Shown piece by piece: positions 52,660 to 61,033 of a DNA stretch of 64,000 bases. The notes beneath the pieces are model-generated. The model made no database searches and was not told the origin of the DNA. It saw only the letters and a program-made list of their open reading frames with translations. How positions within the stretch are numbered: position 1 is the stretch's first letter; each line of letters starts with the position of its first letter. The position numbers and the translations under genes were made by a program. The stretch is from Bacteroides faecium (lineage in GTDB: Bacteria; Bacteroidota; Bacteroidia; Bacteroidales; Bacteroidaceae): positions 5,146,001-5,210,000 of the forward strand of contig NZ_CP050831.1 of NCBI RefSeq assembly GCF_012113595.1, in the 5' to 3' direction.

Positions 52660-54003
52660 ATGAGTAAATCAGGAACAATCATCATTGTAGACGATAATAA
52701 AGGGGTGCTGACCGCAGTACAAATCCTTCTGAAAAGTTATTTCTCAAAAGTCGTTACACTCTCCTCTCCCGTCACGCTGACAAGCGTCATTCGGGAAGAG
52801 ATGCCGGAAGTAATATTGCTGGATATGAATTTTACATCGGGCATCAATACCGGCAATGAAGGTCTGTTCTGGTTACATGAAATAAAGAAAGTACGCCCGG
52901 AACTGCCGGTCGTACTTTTTACGGCTTATGCGGACATTGAACTGGCCATCCGGGGGATAAAGGAAGGGGCAACCGACTTTATCGTGAAGCCCTGGGATAA
53001 CCAAAAGCTAGTGGCAACCCTGCAAGCCGCAGCCGCGTCTACATCTCAAGAAAAGAAATCGAACGCTAAAGAAGAACCGATTCACCCGGCTATGTACTGG
53101 GGAGAAAGCAAAGTGATGCAGCAACTCCGCACGCTGATTGAAAAGGTCGCCGCCACCGATGCCAATATCCTGATAACCGGTGAGAACGGAACGGGAAAAG
53201 AAATGCTGGCACGGGAGATTCATTCCCTGTCCCATCGGAAACACCAGGAAATGATTGCTGTCGATATGGGGACTATCACGGAGTCCTTGTTTGAGAGTGA
53301 GCTTTTCGGGCATATAAAAGGCTCTTTTACGGATGCACACGCCGACCGTACAGGCAAGTTCGAGTCTGCCGACAAAAGCACCCTGTTTTTGGATGAAATA
53401 GGAAATCTGCCTTATCATCTGCAAGCCAAACTGTTGACTGCCATCCAACGCCGAAGCATCGTACGTGTAGGAAGCAATACTCCTATTCCTATTGATATCC
53501 GGCTGATATGCGCTACAAACCAGAATCTGCAAGAGATGGTGGGCAAAGGCGAATTCCGGGAAGATTTACTCTATCGCATCAATACCATTCATGTAGAAAT
53601 ACCACCCTTACGGGAACGGGAAGAGGATATTATCCCACTTGCGGAAAGATTTATCATACGTTTCTGCAAGCAATATGACAAGGCTCCGATGAAGTTTGCA
53701 CCGGATGCCAAAGAGAAACTGACAGCGCATCCCTGGTATGGTAATATCCGCGAGTTGGAACACGTGATTGAAAAAGCCGTCATCATCAATGACAGTCCGC
53801 TGATTCCTGCCGAATTATTTCAATTATCAGTGCCACCCCGCACAGGGATTCAGGAGAAAAGTATATCTACGCTCGAAGAGATGGAAATACAAATGATACG
53901 GAAAGCCCTGGACACTTGCGCAGGAAACCTGTCTGCTGTTGCCAGCCAACTGGGAATAACAAGGCAGACTCTTTATAACAAGATGAAAAAGTTCGGATTA
54001 TAA
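52660..54003 (+). CDS. Sigma-54-dependent response regulator (NtrC family)
   Basis: 447 residues. Receiver domain (1-120) with phospho-acceptor Asp55 ('VILLDMNF') and Lys in 'FIVKPWD'; AAA+ domain with Walker A 'GENGTGKEM' and Walker B 'TLFLDEIGNL'; C-terminal Fis-type HTH ('AVASQLGITRQTLYNKMKKFGL'). The sigma-54 contact loop, GAFTGA in the family, reads GSFTDA (221-226). Phosphorylation by the adjacent kinase should drive hexamer formation and open-complex formation at sigma-54 promoters. The ABC operon nearby is the likely target. Confidence 0.93.
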   Translation: MSKSGTIIIVDDNKGVLTAVQILLKSYFSKVVTLSSPVTLTSVIREEMPEVILLDMNFTSGINTGNEGLFWLHEIKKVRPELPVVLFTAYADIELAIRGIKEGATDFIVKPWDNQKLVATLQAAAASTSQEKKSNAKEEPIHPAMYWGESKVMQQLRTLIEKVAATDANILITGENGTGKEMLAREIHSLSHRKHQEMIAVDMGTITESLFESELFGHIKGSFTDAHADRTGKFESADKSTLFLDEIGNLPYHLQAKLLTAIQRRSIVRVGSNTPIPIDIRLICATNQNLQEMVGKGEFREDLLYRINTIHVEIPPLREREEDIIPLAERFIIRFCKQYDKAPMKFAPDAKEKLTAHPWYGNIRELEHVIEKAVIINDSPLIPAELFQLSVPPRTGIQEKSISTLEEMEIQMIRKALDTCAGNLSAVASQLGITRQTLYNKMKKFGL

Positions 54004-54015
54004 AAAAATCAGAGT

Positions 54016-55329
54016 ATGAAAAAGTTCTTCCGGCAACTTAGCTACCGATATTGGTTCAGAATAGCATTAACCGTCTGTGCCTGTCTGCTGACTGCCTGGT
54101 TTGGCTTTCAGAAAGATTCTATAGGATTCGGTATCAGTGTAATTCTGCTAATCCTGAGTATCCTATGGCAAATCCGGCTTTATCGTCGTCATGTCAAGCA
54201 AGTGCTTTTCATGATTGACGCTTTGGAAAATAATGATAACTCTTTCCGATTTCCCGAAGAGGACGGAACAGCGGAAAGCAGGCAAATCAATATAGCACTC
54301 AACCGGGTGGGACATATATTATATAATGTAAAGGCGGAAACGGCACAGCAGGAAAAATATTATGAACTGATTCTGGATTTTGTCAGCACCGGACTGTTAG
54401 TGCTCAATGACAACGGAGCCGTGTATCAGAAGAACAAAGAAGCCCTGCGGCTTCTCGGACTGAACATATTTACGCATGTCCGCCAGTTGAGTAAAGTAGA
54501 TGCCGTATTGATGGACAAGATAGAACATTGCCGTCCCGGAGACAAGTTGCAGGTTACCTTCCACAACGAGCGGGGAACGGTCAACCTCTCCCTACGTGTT
54601 TCAGAAATTAATGTACGCAAAGAGCATCTGCGCATCCTAGCTCTGAATGACATCAATACCGAACTGGACGAGAAGGAAATCGATTCATGGATTCGTCTGA
54701 CACGTGTACTCACCCATGAAATCATGAATTCGGTAACTCCCATCACCTCACTTTGCGACACTCTCCTTTCCATGTCGGAAGAGAAAGACGAAGAAATATA
54801 TCATGGATTGCAAACAATCAGCGCAACCGGAAAAGGACTGCTTTCTTTTGTAGAATCTTACCGGCAATTCACACGCATACCGACTCCCGAACCCTCTTTA
54901 TTCTATGTAAAGACATTCATAGGGAGAATGGTCGAACTTGCCCGCCATCAGAACCCATGCGATAATATCTTCTTCCAGATGGATATTTCACCTGCGGATT
55001 TGATAGTACATGCAGACGAAAACCTGATTTCCCAAGTTGTCATCAACCTCTTGAAGAATGCCATTCAAGCTATCGGCAACCAACCGGACGGAAGAATTGA
55101 AATCCTGGCTTATTGCAATGACATGGAAGAGGTACTGATTGAAATAAAGAATAATGGTCCCGAAATCCCGTCAGAGATAGCCGAACATATATTTATCCCA
55201 TTCTTTACCACCAAGGAAGGTGGCAGCGGAATCGGATTAAGCATTTCGCGTCAGATTATGCGCCTATCGGGTGGAAGTCTCACGCTACTGCCGGACAAGG
55301 AAACCAAGTTTGTTTTAAAATTCAAATAA
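54016..55329 (+). CDS. Sensor histidine kinase paired with the NtrC-type regulator
   Basis: 437 residues. Two membrane helices at the N-terminus (about 13-50) with almost no periplasmic loop, so it probably senses a membrane or cytoplasmic signal. A PAS-like region (about 110-200) precedes the HisKA box with phospho-accepting His234 ('VLTHEIMNSVTPI'), then the ATP-binding domain ('NLLKNAIQAI', 'IPFFTTKEGGSGIGLSISRQIM'). Only 12 nt after the regulator gene: an operon. Confidence 0.93.
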   Translation: MKKFFRQLSYRYWFRIALTVCACLLTAWFGFQKDSIGFGISVILLILSILWQIRLYRRHVKQVLFMIDALENNDNSFRFPEEDGTAESRQINIALNRVGHILYNVKAETAQQEKYYELILDFVSTGLLVLNDNGAVYQKNKEALRLLGLNIFTHVRQLSKVDAVLMDKIEHCRPGDKLQVTFHNERGTVNLSLRVSEINVRKEHLRILALNDINTELDEKEIDSWIRLTRVLTHEIMNSVTPITSLCDTLLSMSEEKDEEIYHGLQTISATGKGLLSFVESYRQFTRIPTPEPSLFYVKTFIGRMVELARHQNPCDNIFFQMDISPADLIVHADENLISQVVINLLKNAIQAIGNQPDGRIEILAYCNDMEEVLIEIKNNGPEIPSEIAEHIFIPFFTTKEGGSGIGLSISRQIMRLSGGSLTLLPDKETKFVLKFK

Positions 55330-55356
55330 CAATAACCAATTATATATCCCCCCATT

Positions 55357-56025
55357 ATGATACCTGCACTCACCAATAATCCGTTATTCCGAGAGATTAC
55401 TCCAGAAAGACTTTCCACCGATTTGGAAGCAATCAGTTTCCACACCCGTTCTTATAAGAAAGGAGAAATCCTGGCACGCCAGGGAGATGTGTGCAACCAC
55501 CTTGTCATCCTGACAAAAGGGAGTGTGCGCGGGGAAATGATTGACTATTCGGGACGGCTCATCAAAGTGGAAGACATAGCCGCTCCAAGAGCCCTCGCCC
55601 CTTTGTTCCTGTTTGGAGAAGAGAACCGTTTTCCGGTGGAAGTGACTGCCAATGAACCGACGGAAGTCATCGAACTTCCCAAATCGAGCGTCCTGAACCT
55701 GTTTCGCAAGAACGAACAGTTTTTGGAAAACTATATGAACCTCTCCGCCAATTATGCACGGACATTATCGGACAAGCTCTTCTTTATGTCATTCAAGACG
55801 ATTCGCCAAAAACTGGCTTCTTATCTGCTCCGGCTGCATAAGCAACAGCAACAGTTGCATATCACTCTCGACCGTTCGCAACAGGAGTTAAGCGATTATT
55901 TCGGAGTATCGCGTCCTTCTCTCGCACGCGAGCTGGCGCATATGCAGGAAGATGGTCTGCTTATAGCCGACCGAAAACATATCACGATTCTTCAAAAAGA
56001 ATCGCTAATCCGACTGATTCAATAA
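55357..56025 (+). CDS. Crp/Fnr-family regulator, probable HcpR-type
   Basis: 222 residues: N-terminal cyclic-nucleotide-like beta-roll (about 10-120), dimer helix, C-terminal winged HTH ('QQELSDYFGVSRPSLARELAHMQEDGLLIA'). No N-terminal four-cysteine FNR cluster. It sits 27 nt after the kinase gene and 151 nt before hcp. Crp/Fnr regulators beside hcp are commonly HcpR-type, responding to nitric oxide and nitrosative stress; the assignment rests on neighbourhood. Confidence 0.85.
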   Translation: MIPALTNNPLFREITPERLSTDLEAISFHTRSYKKGEILARQGDVCNHLVILTKGSVRGEMIDYSGRLIKVEDIAAPRALAPLFLFGEENRFPVEVTANEPTEVIELPKSSVLNLFRKNEQFLENYMNLSANYARTLSDKLFFMSFKTIRQKLASYLLRLHKQQQQLHITLDRSQQELSDYFGVSRPSLARELAHMQEDGLLIADRKHITILQKESLIRLIQ

Positions 56026-56091
56026 GAAAAAAACTGCTTATCCGGCTCATTCAATAGGAAATCCGGGAAAGATATAAAAAATATTCGCCCT

Positions 56092-56107
56092 TGTAACATT
56101 GGTTACA
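56092..56107. promoter_or_regulatory. Crp/Fnr-type operator upstream of hcp
   Basis: TGTAAC-ATTG-GTTACA, a perfect 6-bp dyad with a 4-nt centre. Its centre lies about 44 nt upstream of the predicted transcription start, the usual place for an activator of this family. Confidence 0.65.
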
Positions 56108-56129
56108 GAATTACGTTCAACCTTTCCCC

Positions 56130-56137
56130 TACTTTTG
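56130..56137 (+). promoter_or_regulatory. -7 element of hcp
   Basis: TACTTTTG matches TAnnTTTG; no -33 TTTG is present at the usual spacing, as expected for an activator-dependent promoter. Leader of about 33 nt. Confidence 0.6.
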
Positions 56138-56176
56138 CGTTCAATAAACTATAAGACTAATTAAAACGTAAAAGTT

Positions 56177-57808
56177 ATGAGTATGTTCTGTTATCAATGT
56201 CAAGAGACTGCAATGGGTACAGGTTGTACCCTGAAAGGAGTATGCGGTAAAACATCCGAAGTGGCTAACCTGCAAGACCTGTTGCTCTTTGTAGTACGGG
56301 GAATTGCCGTCTACAACGAGCACCTGCGCAAAGAGGGACATCCTTCCGAAACTGCAGACAAATTTATCTACGATGCCCTGTTTATCACCATCACCAACGC
56401 CAACTTTGACAAGGATGCCATCACCCGGAAAATCAAAGAAGGATTGAAGCTGAAAAAAGAACTCGGCAGCAAGGTAACGATTCAAAATGCTCCCGACGAA
56501 TGTCTTTGGGATGGCAGCGAAGATGAGTTTGAAGAAAAGTCGAAGACCGTAGGCGTACTTCGTACCCCGAACGAAGATATCCGTTCACTGAAAGAACTGG
56601 TACACTACGGACTGAAAGGAATGGCGGCTTACGTAGAGCATGCCAATAACCTGGGTTACCAGTCACCGGAAATCTTTGCCTTTATGCAACACGCATTAGC
56701 AGAATTAACCCGTAATGATATTACCGTGGAAGAGTTGGTACAACTGACTTTGGAAACAGGGAAACATGGCGTATCTGCTATGGCACAACTGGACAAAGCC
56801 AATACAAGCAGTTACGGAAATCCGGAAATCACCGAAGTAAATATCGGTGTCCGCAACAATCCGGGTATTCTTATCAGCGGACATGACCTGAAAGACCTCG
56901 AAGAACTGTTGGAACAAACCGAAGGTACGGGAGTAGATGTATATACCCACAGCGAAATGCTTCCCGCACATTACTATCCGCAACTGAAGAAATACAAGCA
57001 TCTGGCGGGGAACTATGGAAATGCCTGGTGGAAACAGAAAGAAGAATTCGAAAGTTTCAACGGCCCTGTCTTGTTTACCAGCAACTGTATCGTTCCCCCG
57101 CGTGCGAATGCCACTTATAAAGACCGTATTTATATCACAGGAGCCTGCGGACTGGAAGGCGCACATTATATCCCTGAACGGAAAGACGGAAAACCGAAAG
57201 ACTTCTCCGCACTGATTGCCCATGCCAAGCAATGCCAACCACCCGTAGCTATCGAAAACGGAACACTTATCGGTGGATTCGCTCATGCACAGGTGACAGC
57301 GCTGGCTGATAAAGTGGTAGATGCTGTCAAGAGTGGAGCTATCCGCAAGTTCTTTGTCATGGCAGGATGCGACGGACGTATGAAAAGCCGTGAGTATTAT
57401 ACGGAATTTGCGCAGAAGTTACCAAAGGATACCGTTATCCTGACTGCCGGTTGCGCCAAATACCGGTACAATAAATTGGCTTTGGGTGATATAAACGGAA
57501 TTCCCCGCGTACTGGATGCAGGACAATGTAACGACAGTTACTCATTGGCGGTTATCGCACTGAAACTGAAAGAAATCTTCGGTTTGGACGATGTCAATAA
57601 ACTGCCCATTGTTTACAATATTGCCTGGTATGAGCAGAAAGCGGTTATCGTATTGTTAGCCCTATTGGCATTGGGAGTGAAAAATATCCACCTCGGCCCC
57701 ACTCTTCCGGCTTTCCTTTCACCGAATGTAAAGAATGTGTTGATTGAACAATTCGGAATCGGCGGTATCAGCAGTGTGGACGAAGATATAATGAAGTTCC
57801 TGTCATAA
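56177..57808 (+). CDS. hcp: Hybrid-cluster protein (hydroxylamine reductase / NO-detoxifying)
   Basis: 543 residues. N-terminal Cys5-x2-Cys8-x8-Cys17-x5-Cys23 binds the first Fe-S cluster. Hybrid-cluster ligands lie in 'LFTSNCIVPP', 'ILTAGCAKYRYN' and 'VLDAGQCNDSY', with a Glu in 'PVAIENGTLIGGFAH'. Hcp reduces hydroxylamine in vitro and is a high-affinity NO reductase in E. coli. No hcr reductase gene follows, as is common in anaerobes. A terminator follows 32 nt later. Confidence 0.95.
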   Translation: MSMFCYQCQETAMGTGCTLKGVCGKTSEVANLQDLLLFVVRGIAVYNEHLRKEGHPSETADKFIYDALFITITNANFDKDAITRKIKEGLKLKKELGSKVTIQNAPDECLWDGSEDEFEEKSKTVGVLRTPNEDIRSLKELVHYGLKGMAAYVEHANNLGYQSPEIFAFMQHALAELTRNDITVEELVQLTLETGKHGVSAMAQLDKANTSSYGNPEITEVNIGVRNNPGILISGHDLKDLEELLEQTEGTGVDVYTHSEMLPAHYYPQLKKYKHLAGNYGNAWWKQKEEFESFNGPVLFTSNCIVPPRANATYKDRIYITGACGLEGAHYIPERKDGKPKDFSALIAHAKQCQPPVAIENGTLIGGFAHAQVTALADKVVDAVKSGAIRKFFVMAGCDGRMKSREYYTEFAQKLPKDTVILTAGCAKYRYNKLALGDINGIPRVLDAGQCNDSYSLAVIALKLKEIFGLDDVNKLPIVYNIAWYEQKAVIVLLALLALGVKNIHLGPTLPAFLSPNVKNVLIEQFGIGGISSVDEDIMKFLS

Positions 57809-57840
57809 ACAGGATTTTCATCCCTAAACCTTAAGAATTC

Positions 57841-57884
57841 AGGCTCGAATCATACAGATAGTATTATTCGAGCCTGCCTTTTTT
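57841..57884 (+). terminator. hcp terminator
   Basis: Arms AGGCTCGAAT / ATTCGAGCCT with a 15-nt loop, then GCC and six T residues. Confidence 0.85.
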
Positions 57885-57931
57885 CATCTATCAGTATCTT
57901 GCCGATTCTTCTAATAAGGATGGAGATTTCA

Positions 57932-59116
57932 TTAATCGTCCTTAGGCAATATCAGATTCAGAAGTACTCCCACCAAGGCTGCCAGTCCGATGCCCGACAG
58001 GGAAAAATCACCCCAACTAAAAGCAGCACCGCCGATACCGACAGTCAGCGTTAATGATACAATGATAATATTCCGTGTACGGCTCAAGTCTATGCAATTA
58101 TTCACCAGATTGGCAATTCCCGCACAAGCAATCGTACCAAAGAGCAGAAGCATGATTCCACCTAATACCGCACTTGGAATGGATTTCAAAAGTGCACTGA
58201 TTTTTCCTATCACGGAGAATAAGATAGCAGAAATAGCGGCAATCCGTATGACTTGCGGATTCGTGATTTTCGTCAATGACATGGCTCCTGTCACTTCCGA
58301 ATAAGTAGTGACCGGCGGTCCACCCACCAGTCCCGCAAAGCAGCAAGCCAACCCGTCTCCCAGCAAAGTACGATGCAGACCAGGGTCTTTCACAAAGTCT
58401 TTGCCCGTGACGGTGTTCACCACATACACATCTCCGATATGTTCTATCACCGGAGCAATCGCTACCGGAATCATAAACAGGATAGGCTCCCAGGAGAATT
58501 TAGGAAAAACGAACTGTGGAAATCCCAGCCAGGCGGCATCCCTGACACCCGACAAATCCAAATCATAAAAAAGCCAGGCTGCCAGATAACCGACTATAAT
58601 CCCGCAAAAGATAGGAATCAACTTCAAAAGCCCTTTCGCCTTCATGGAGACAACGACCGCAGTGACCAACGATAGTAAAGCCAGCACCCAGTTCTCCTTT
58701 GCCATGTTTACCCCGGTTCCTGCCAATGACAGACCGATAAGAATAATCACAGGCCCTATGACAACAGGCGGAAAGAGGCGTTCAATCACCCGTACTCCCT
58801 GCCATTTGACAAGCGCGCTCATCACAAAATAAACCAATGCCACCCCGACCATCCCGGACAATGTGCCGGGCAGTCCGTAAAGCTCCGTCGCTTTGATAAT
58901 AGGCGCTATAAAGGCAAAACTACTTCCTAAGAAGATAGGAACTTTTCCACGGGTGACCGCATGAAAGATGAGCGTACCGATACCTGCTGTAAACAGGGCT
59001 GTCGAGGGGTCGAGCCCCACTAATAACGGCACGAGTACCGTAGCTCCGAAAGCTACAAACAAGAATTGTACTCCCACCACTCCTTTCCTCAAAGGTGTAA
59101 GATTATTTGCATCCAT
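57932..59116 (-). CDS. uraA: Uracil/xanthine permease (NCS2 family)
   Basis: 394 residues from the ATG at 59116. The frame extends 10 codons further, but a -7 element (TAATTTTG on the minus strand, 59151 to 59144) predicts a start of transcription near 59137, ruling that out. About 14 membrane segments; NCS2 motifs 'FLGSSFAFIAPI', 'GVALVYF' and the proton/substrate Glu-rich stretch 'PVAIAPVIEHIGDV'. Imports uracil with protons; uracil rather than xanthine is favoured by similarity to UraA. Confidence 0.9.
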   Translation of the reverse strand: MDANNLTPLRKGVVGVQFLFVAFGATVLVPLLVGLDPSTALFTAGIGTLIFHAVTRGKVPIFLGSSFAFIAPIIKATELYGLPGTLSGMVGVALVYFVMSALVKWQGVRVIERLFPPVVIGPVIILIGLSLAGTGVNMAKENWVLALLSLVTAVVVSMKAKGLLKLIPIFCGIIVGYLAAWLFYDLDLSGVRDAAWLGFPQFVFPKFSWEPILFMIPVAIAPVIEHIGDVYVVNTVTGKDFVKDPGLHRTLLGDGLACCFAGLVGGPPVTTYSEVTGAMSLTKITNPQVIRIAAISAILFSVIGKISALLKSIPSAVLGGIMLLLFGTIACAGIANLVNNCIDLSRTRNIIIVSLTLTVGIGGAAFSWGDFSLSGIGLAALVGVLLNLILPKDD

Positions 59117-59143
59117 AAAAGTAGATTGTCTAAAATGTGAGTG

Positions 59144-59151
59144 CAAAATTA
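59144..59151 (-). promoter_or_regulatory. -7 element of the uracil permease gene
   Basis: TAATTTTG on the minus strand, 28 nt upstream of the ATG at 59116. It decides between the two candidate starts. Confidence 0.5.
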
Positions 59152-59285
59152 ATCTTTTTAGACAATTTAACTACCTTTTTTGACAAAAATACATCCAAAC
59201 AGGGGTTTTATTTGTTGTTAATAATGTGTAACTTCGCACAGTGAAAACCAATACGACAATTTTATAACTTTATAATATATTGCCT

Positions 59286-60752
59286 ATGATATTTACAGCA
59301 GAAAACACCTTACTTATCGGTTCTATCTTACTTTTCGTCAGCATTGTCGTTGGAAAGACCGGATACCGCTTTGGAGTACCCACCTTATTACTGTTCCTTG
59401 TAGTGGGAATGATATTCGGAAGCGACGGTTTCGGACTCCAGTTTCATAATGCCAAAGAGGCGCAGTTCATCGGTATGGTCGCCTTGAGTATCATCCTTTT
59501 CTCGGGTGGTATGGACACGAAATTCAGAGAAATAAAACCTATATTAGGTCCCGGTATCGTGCTTTCCACTGTCGGAGTACTACTAACAGCCCTTTTCACC
59601 GGCCTCTTTATTTGGTGGTTATCCGGCATGAGTTGGACGAACATTTATTTACCTATCACTACTTCGCTGCTACTGGCAGCTACCATGTCGTCAACCGACT
59701 CAGCTTCGGTGTTCGCCATTCTTCGTTCACAAAAGATGAACTTAAAGCACAATCTCCGCCCTATGCTGGAGCTGGAAAGTGGAAGTAATGACCCGATGGC
59801 TTATATGCTTACTATCGTCCTGATACAGTTTATCCAATCGGCAGGCATGGGAGTCGGCGCTATCGCAATGTCGTTTATCATTCAGTTTATTGTAGGTGCC
59901 GCTGCCGGATATTTACTCGGCAAACTGGCTATCCGCATGTTGAACAAGCTTAATATTGACAATCAAGCGTTATACCCTATCCTGTTACTGGCTTTTGTTT
60001 TCTTTACTTTCGCCATCACCGACTTGCTGAAAGGTAATGGATATCTGGCAGTATATATCGCCGGTATAATGGTAGGAAACAACAAAATCATGCATCGTAA
60101 GGAAATCTATACATTTATGGACGGACTGACGTGGCTGTTTCAAATCATTATGTTCCTTTGCCTGGGATTGCTTGTCAATCCGCATGAGATGCTGGAAGTA
60201 GCTGTCGTCGCTTTGCTGATTGGCGTATTTATGATTGTTATCGGTCGTCCGTTAAGCGTATTCCTCTGCTTGCTCCCGTTCCGAAAAATAACGATGAAAT
60301 CACGTTTGTTCGTGTCCTGGGTGGGATTGCGCGGAGCGGTCCCTATCATCTTCGCCACTTATCCGGTGGTTGCAGGAGTCGAAGGTTCGAATATTATCTT
60401 CAATATCGTGTTCTTCATTACCATTGTCTCACTGGTCGTACAGGGTACTACCATTTCTTTTGTGGCACGTCTACTGCATCTCTCCGAACCTTTGGAGAAA
60501 ACAGGCAATGACTTCGGTGTCGAACTCCCGGAAGAAATTGATTCCGACCTAAGCGACATGACAATTACCCGCGAAATGCTGGAAGAAGCAGATACATTGA
60601 AGGATATGAATCTTCCCAAAGGCACACTGGTAATGATTGTGAAACGTGGAGATGAGTTCCTGATTCCTAACGGAACATTGAAGCTGCACGAGGGGGATAA
60701 ACTATTGCTCATTTCCGAGAAATCCAAAGAGGAAGAAATAGAATCCACCTAA
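59286..60752 (+). CDS. K+/H+ antiporter (CvrA/NhaP2-type) with RCK C-terminal domain
   Basis: 488 residues from the ATG at 59286 (the frame begins two codons earlier at a TTG). CPA1-type membrane domain with about 12-13 helices; 'AATMSSTDSASVFAIL' and 'ELESGSNDPMAYML' contain the conserved Asp residues for ion exchange. The C-terminus (about 415-485, 'LPKGTLVMIVKRGDEFLIPNGTLKLHEGDKLLLIS') is a TrkA-C/RCK-C domain that regulates transport by ligand binding. Role: K+/H+ or Na+/H+ exchange under osmotic or alkaline stress. Confidence 0.88.
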   Translation: MIFTAENTLLIGSILLFVSIVVGKTGYRFGVPTLLLFLVVGMIFGSDGFGLQFHNAKEAQFIGMVALSIILFSGGMDTKFREIKPILGPGIVLSTVGVLLTALFTGLFIWWLSGMSWTNIYLPITTSLLLAATMSSTDSASVFAILRSQKMNLKHNLRPMLELESGSNDPMAYMLTIVLIQFIQSAGMGVGAIAMSFIIQFIVGAAAGYLLGKLAIRMLNKLNIDNQALYPILLLAFVFFTFAITDLLKGNGYLAVYIAGIMVGNNKIMHRKEIYTFMDGLTWLFQIIMFLCLGLLVNPHEMLEVAVVALLIGVFMIVIGRPLSVFLCLLPFRKITMKSRLFVSWVGLRGAVPIIFATYPVVAGVEGSNIIFNIVFFITIVSLVVQGTTISFVARLLHLSEPLEKTGNDFGVELPEEIDSDLSDMTITREMLEEADTLKDMNLPKGTLVMIVKRGDEFLIPNGTLKLHEGDKLLLISEKSKEEEIEST

Positions 60753-60785
60753 CATCTGAAAAGAAATCCTTTATACAAAAACTTA

Positions 60786-60853
60786 TTCGTCTCCATGCGT
60801 GAAATCTTTCGTCCTCACACGACGTTCATTTCGTCTTCACGCATGGAGACGAA
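60786..60853. terminator. 18-bp inverted repeat downstream of the antiporter gene
   Basis: Arms TTCGTCTCCATGCGTGAA (60786-60803) and its exact reverse complement (60836-60853) around a 32-nt loop that itself contains further copies of CGTC. There is no T-run after the 3' arm, so a terminator role is only likely, not certain. Confidence 0.5.
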
Positions 60854-60994
60854 ACGTTTCAGGTATACCCATCAATTAGTTTTAAGGAAGAAACAGGAAA
60901 AGCCCGCCGGCAGGTCGAAAGAAATTGTTCGGTCAGTCACCGTTAATTAACCGTAAAACTTGAATTTAAAATTCGGTTTACACATCTGAAGTAT

Positions 60995-61002
60995 TAATTT
61001 TG
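60995..61002 (+). promoter_or_regulatory. -7 element of the acyl-CoA synthetase gene
   Basis: TAATTTTG; predicted start near 61009. This favours the ATG at 61034 over the ATG at 61019. Confidence 0.5.
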
Positions 61003-61033
61003 CGCAGTTTTAAACTAAATGTGCAAGAATCGA

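Larger units (their letters stand above)
60753..61033. other. Intergenic region with long hairpin and acyl-CoA synthetase promoter
   Basis: Contains an 18-bp inverted repeat (listed separately) and a -7 element TAATTTTG at 60995-61002. No coding frame is seen. Confidence 0.6.

Noticed and set aside
59117..59146. Longer start for the uracil permease (10 extra codons)
   Set aside because: The -7 element at 59144-59151 would put the transcription start downstream of that codon.
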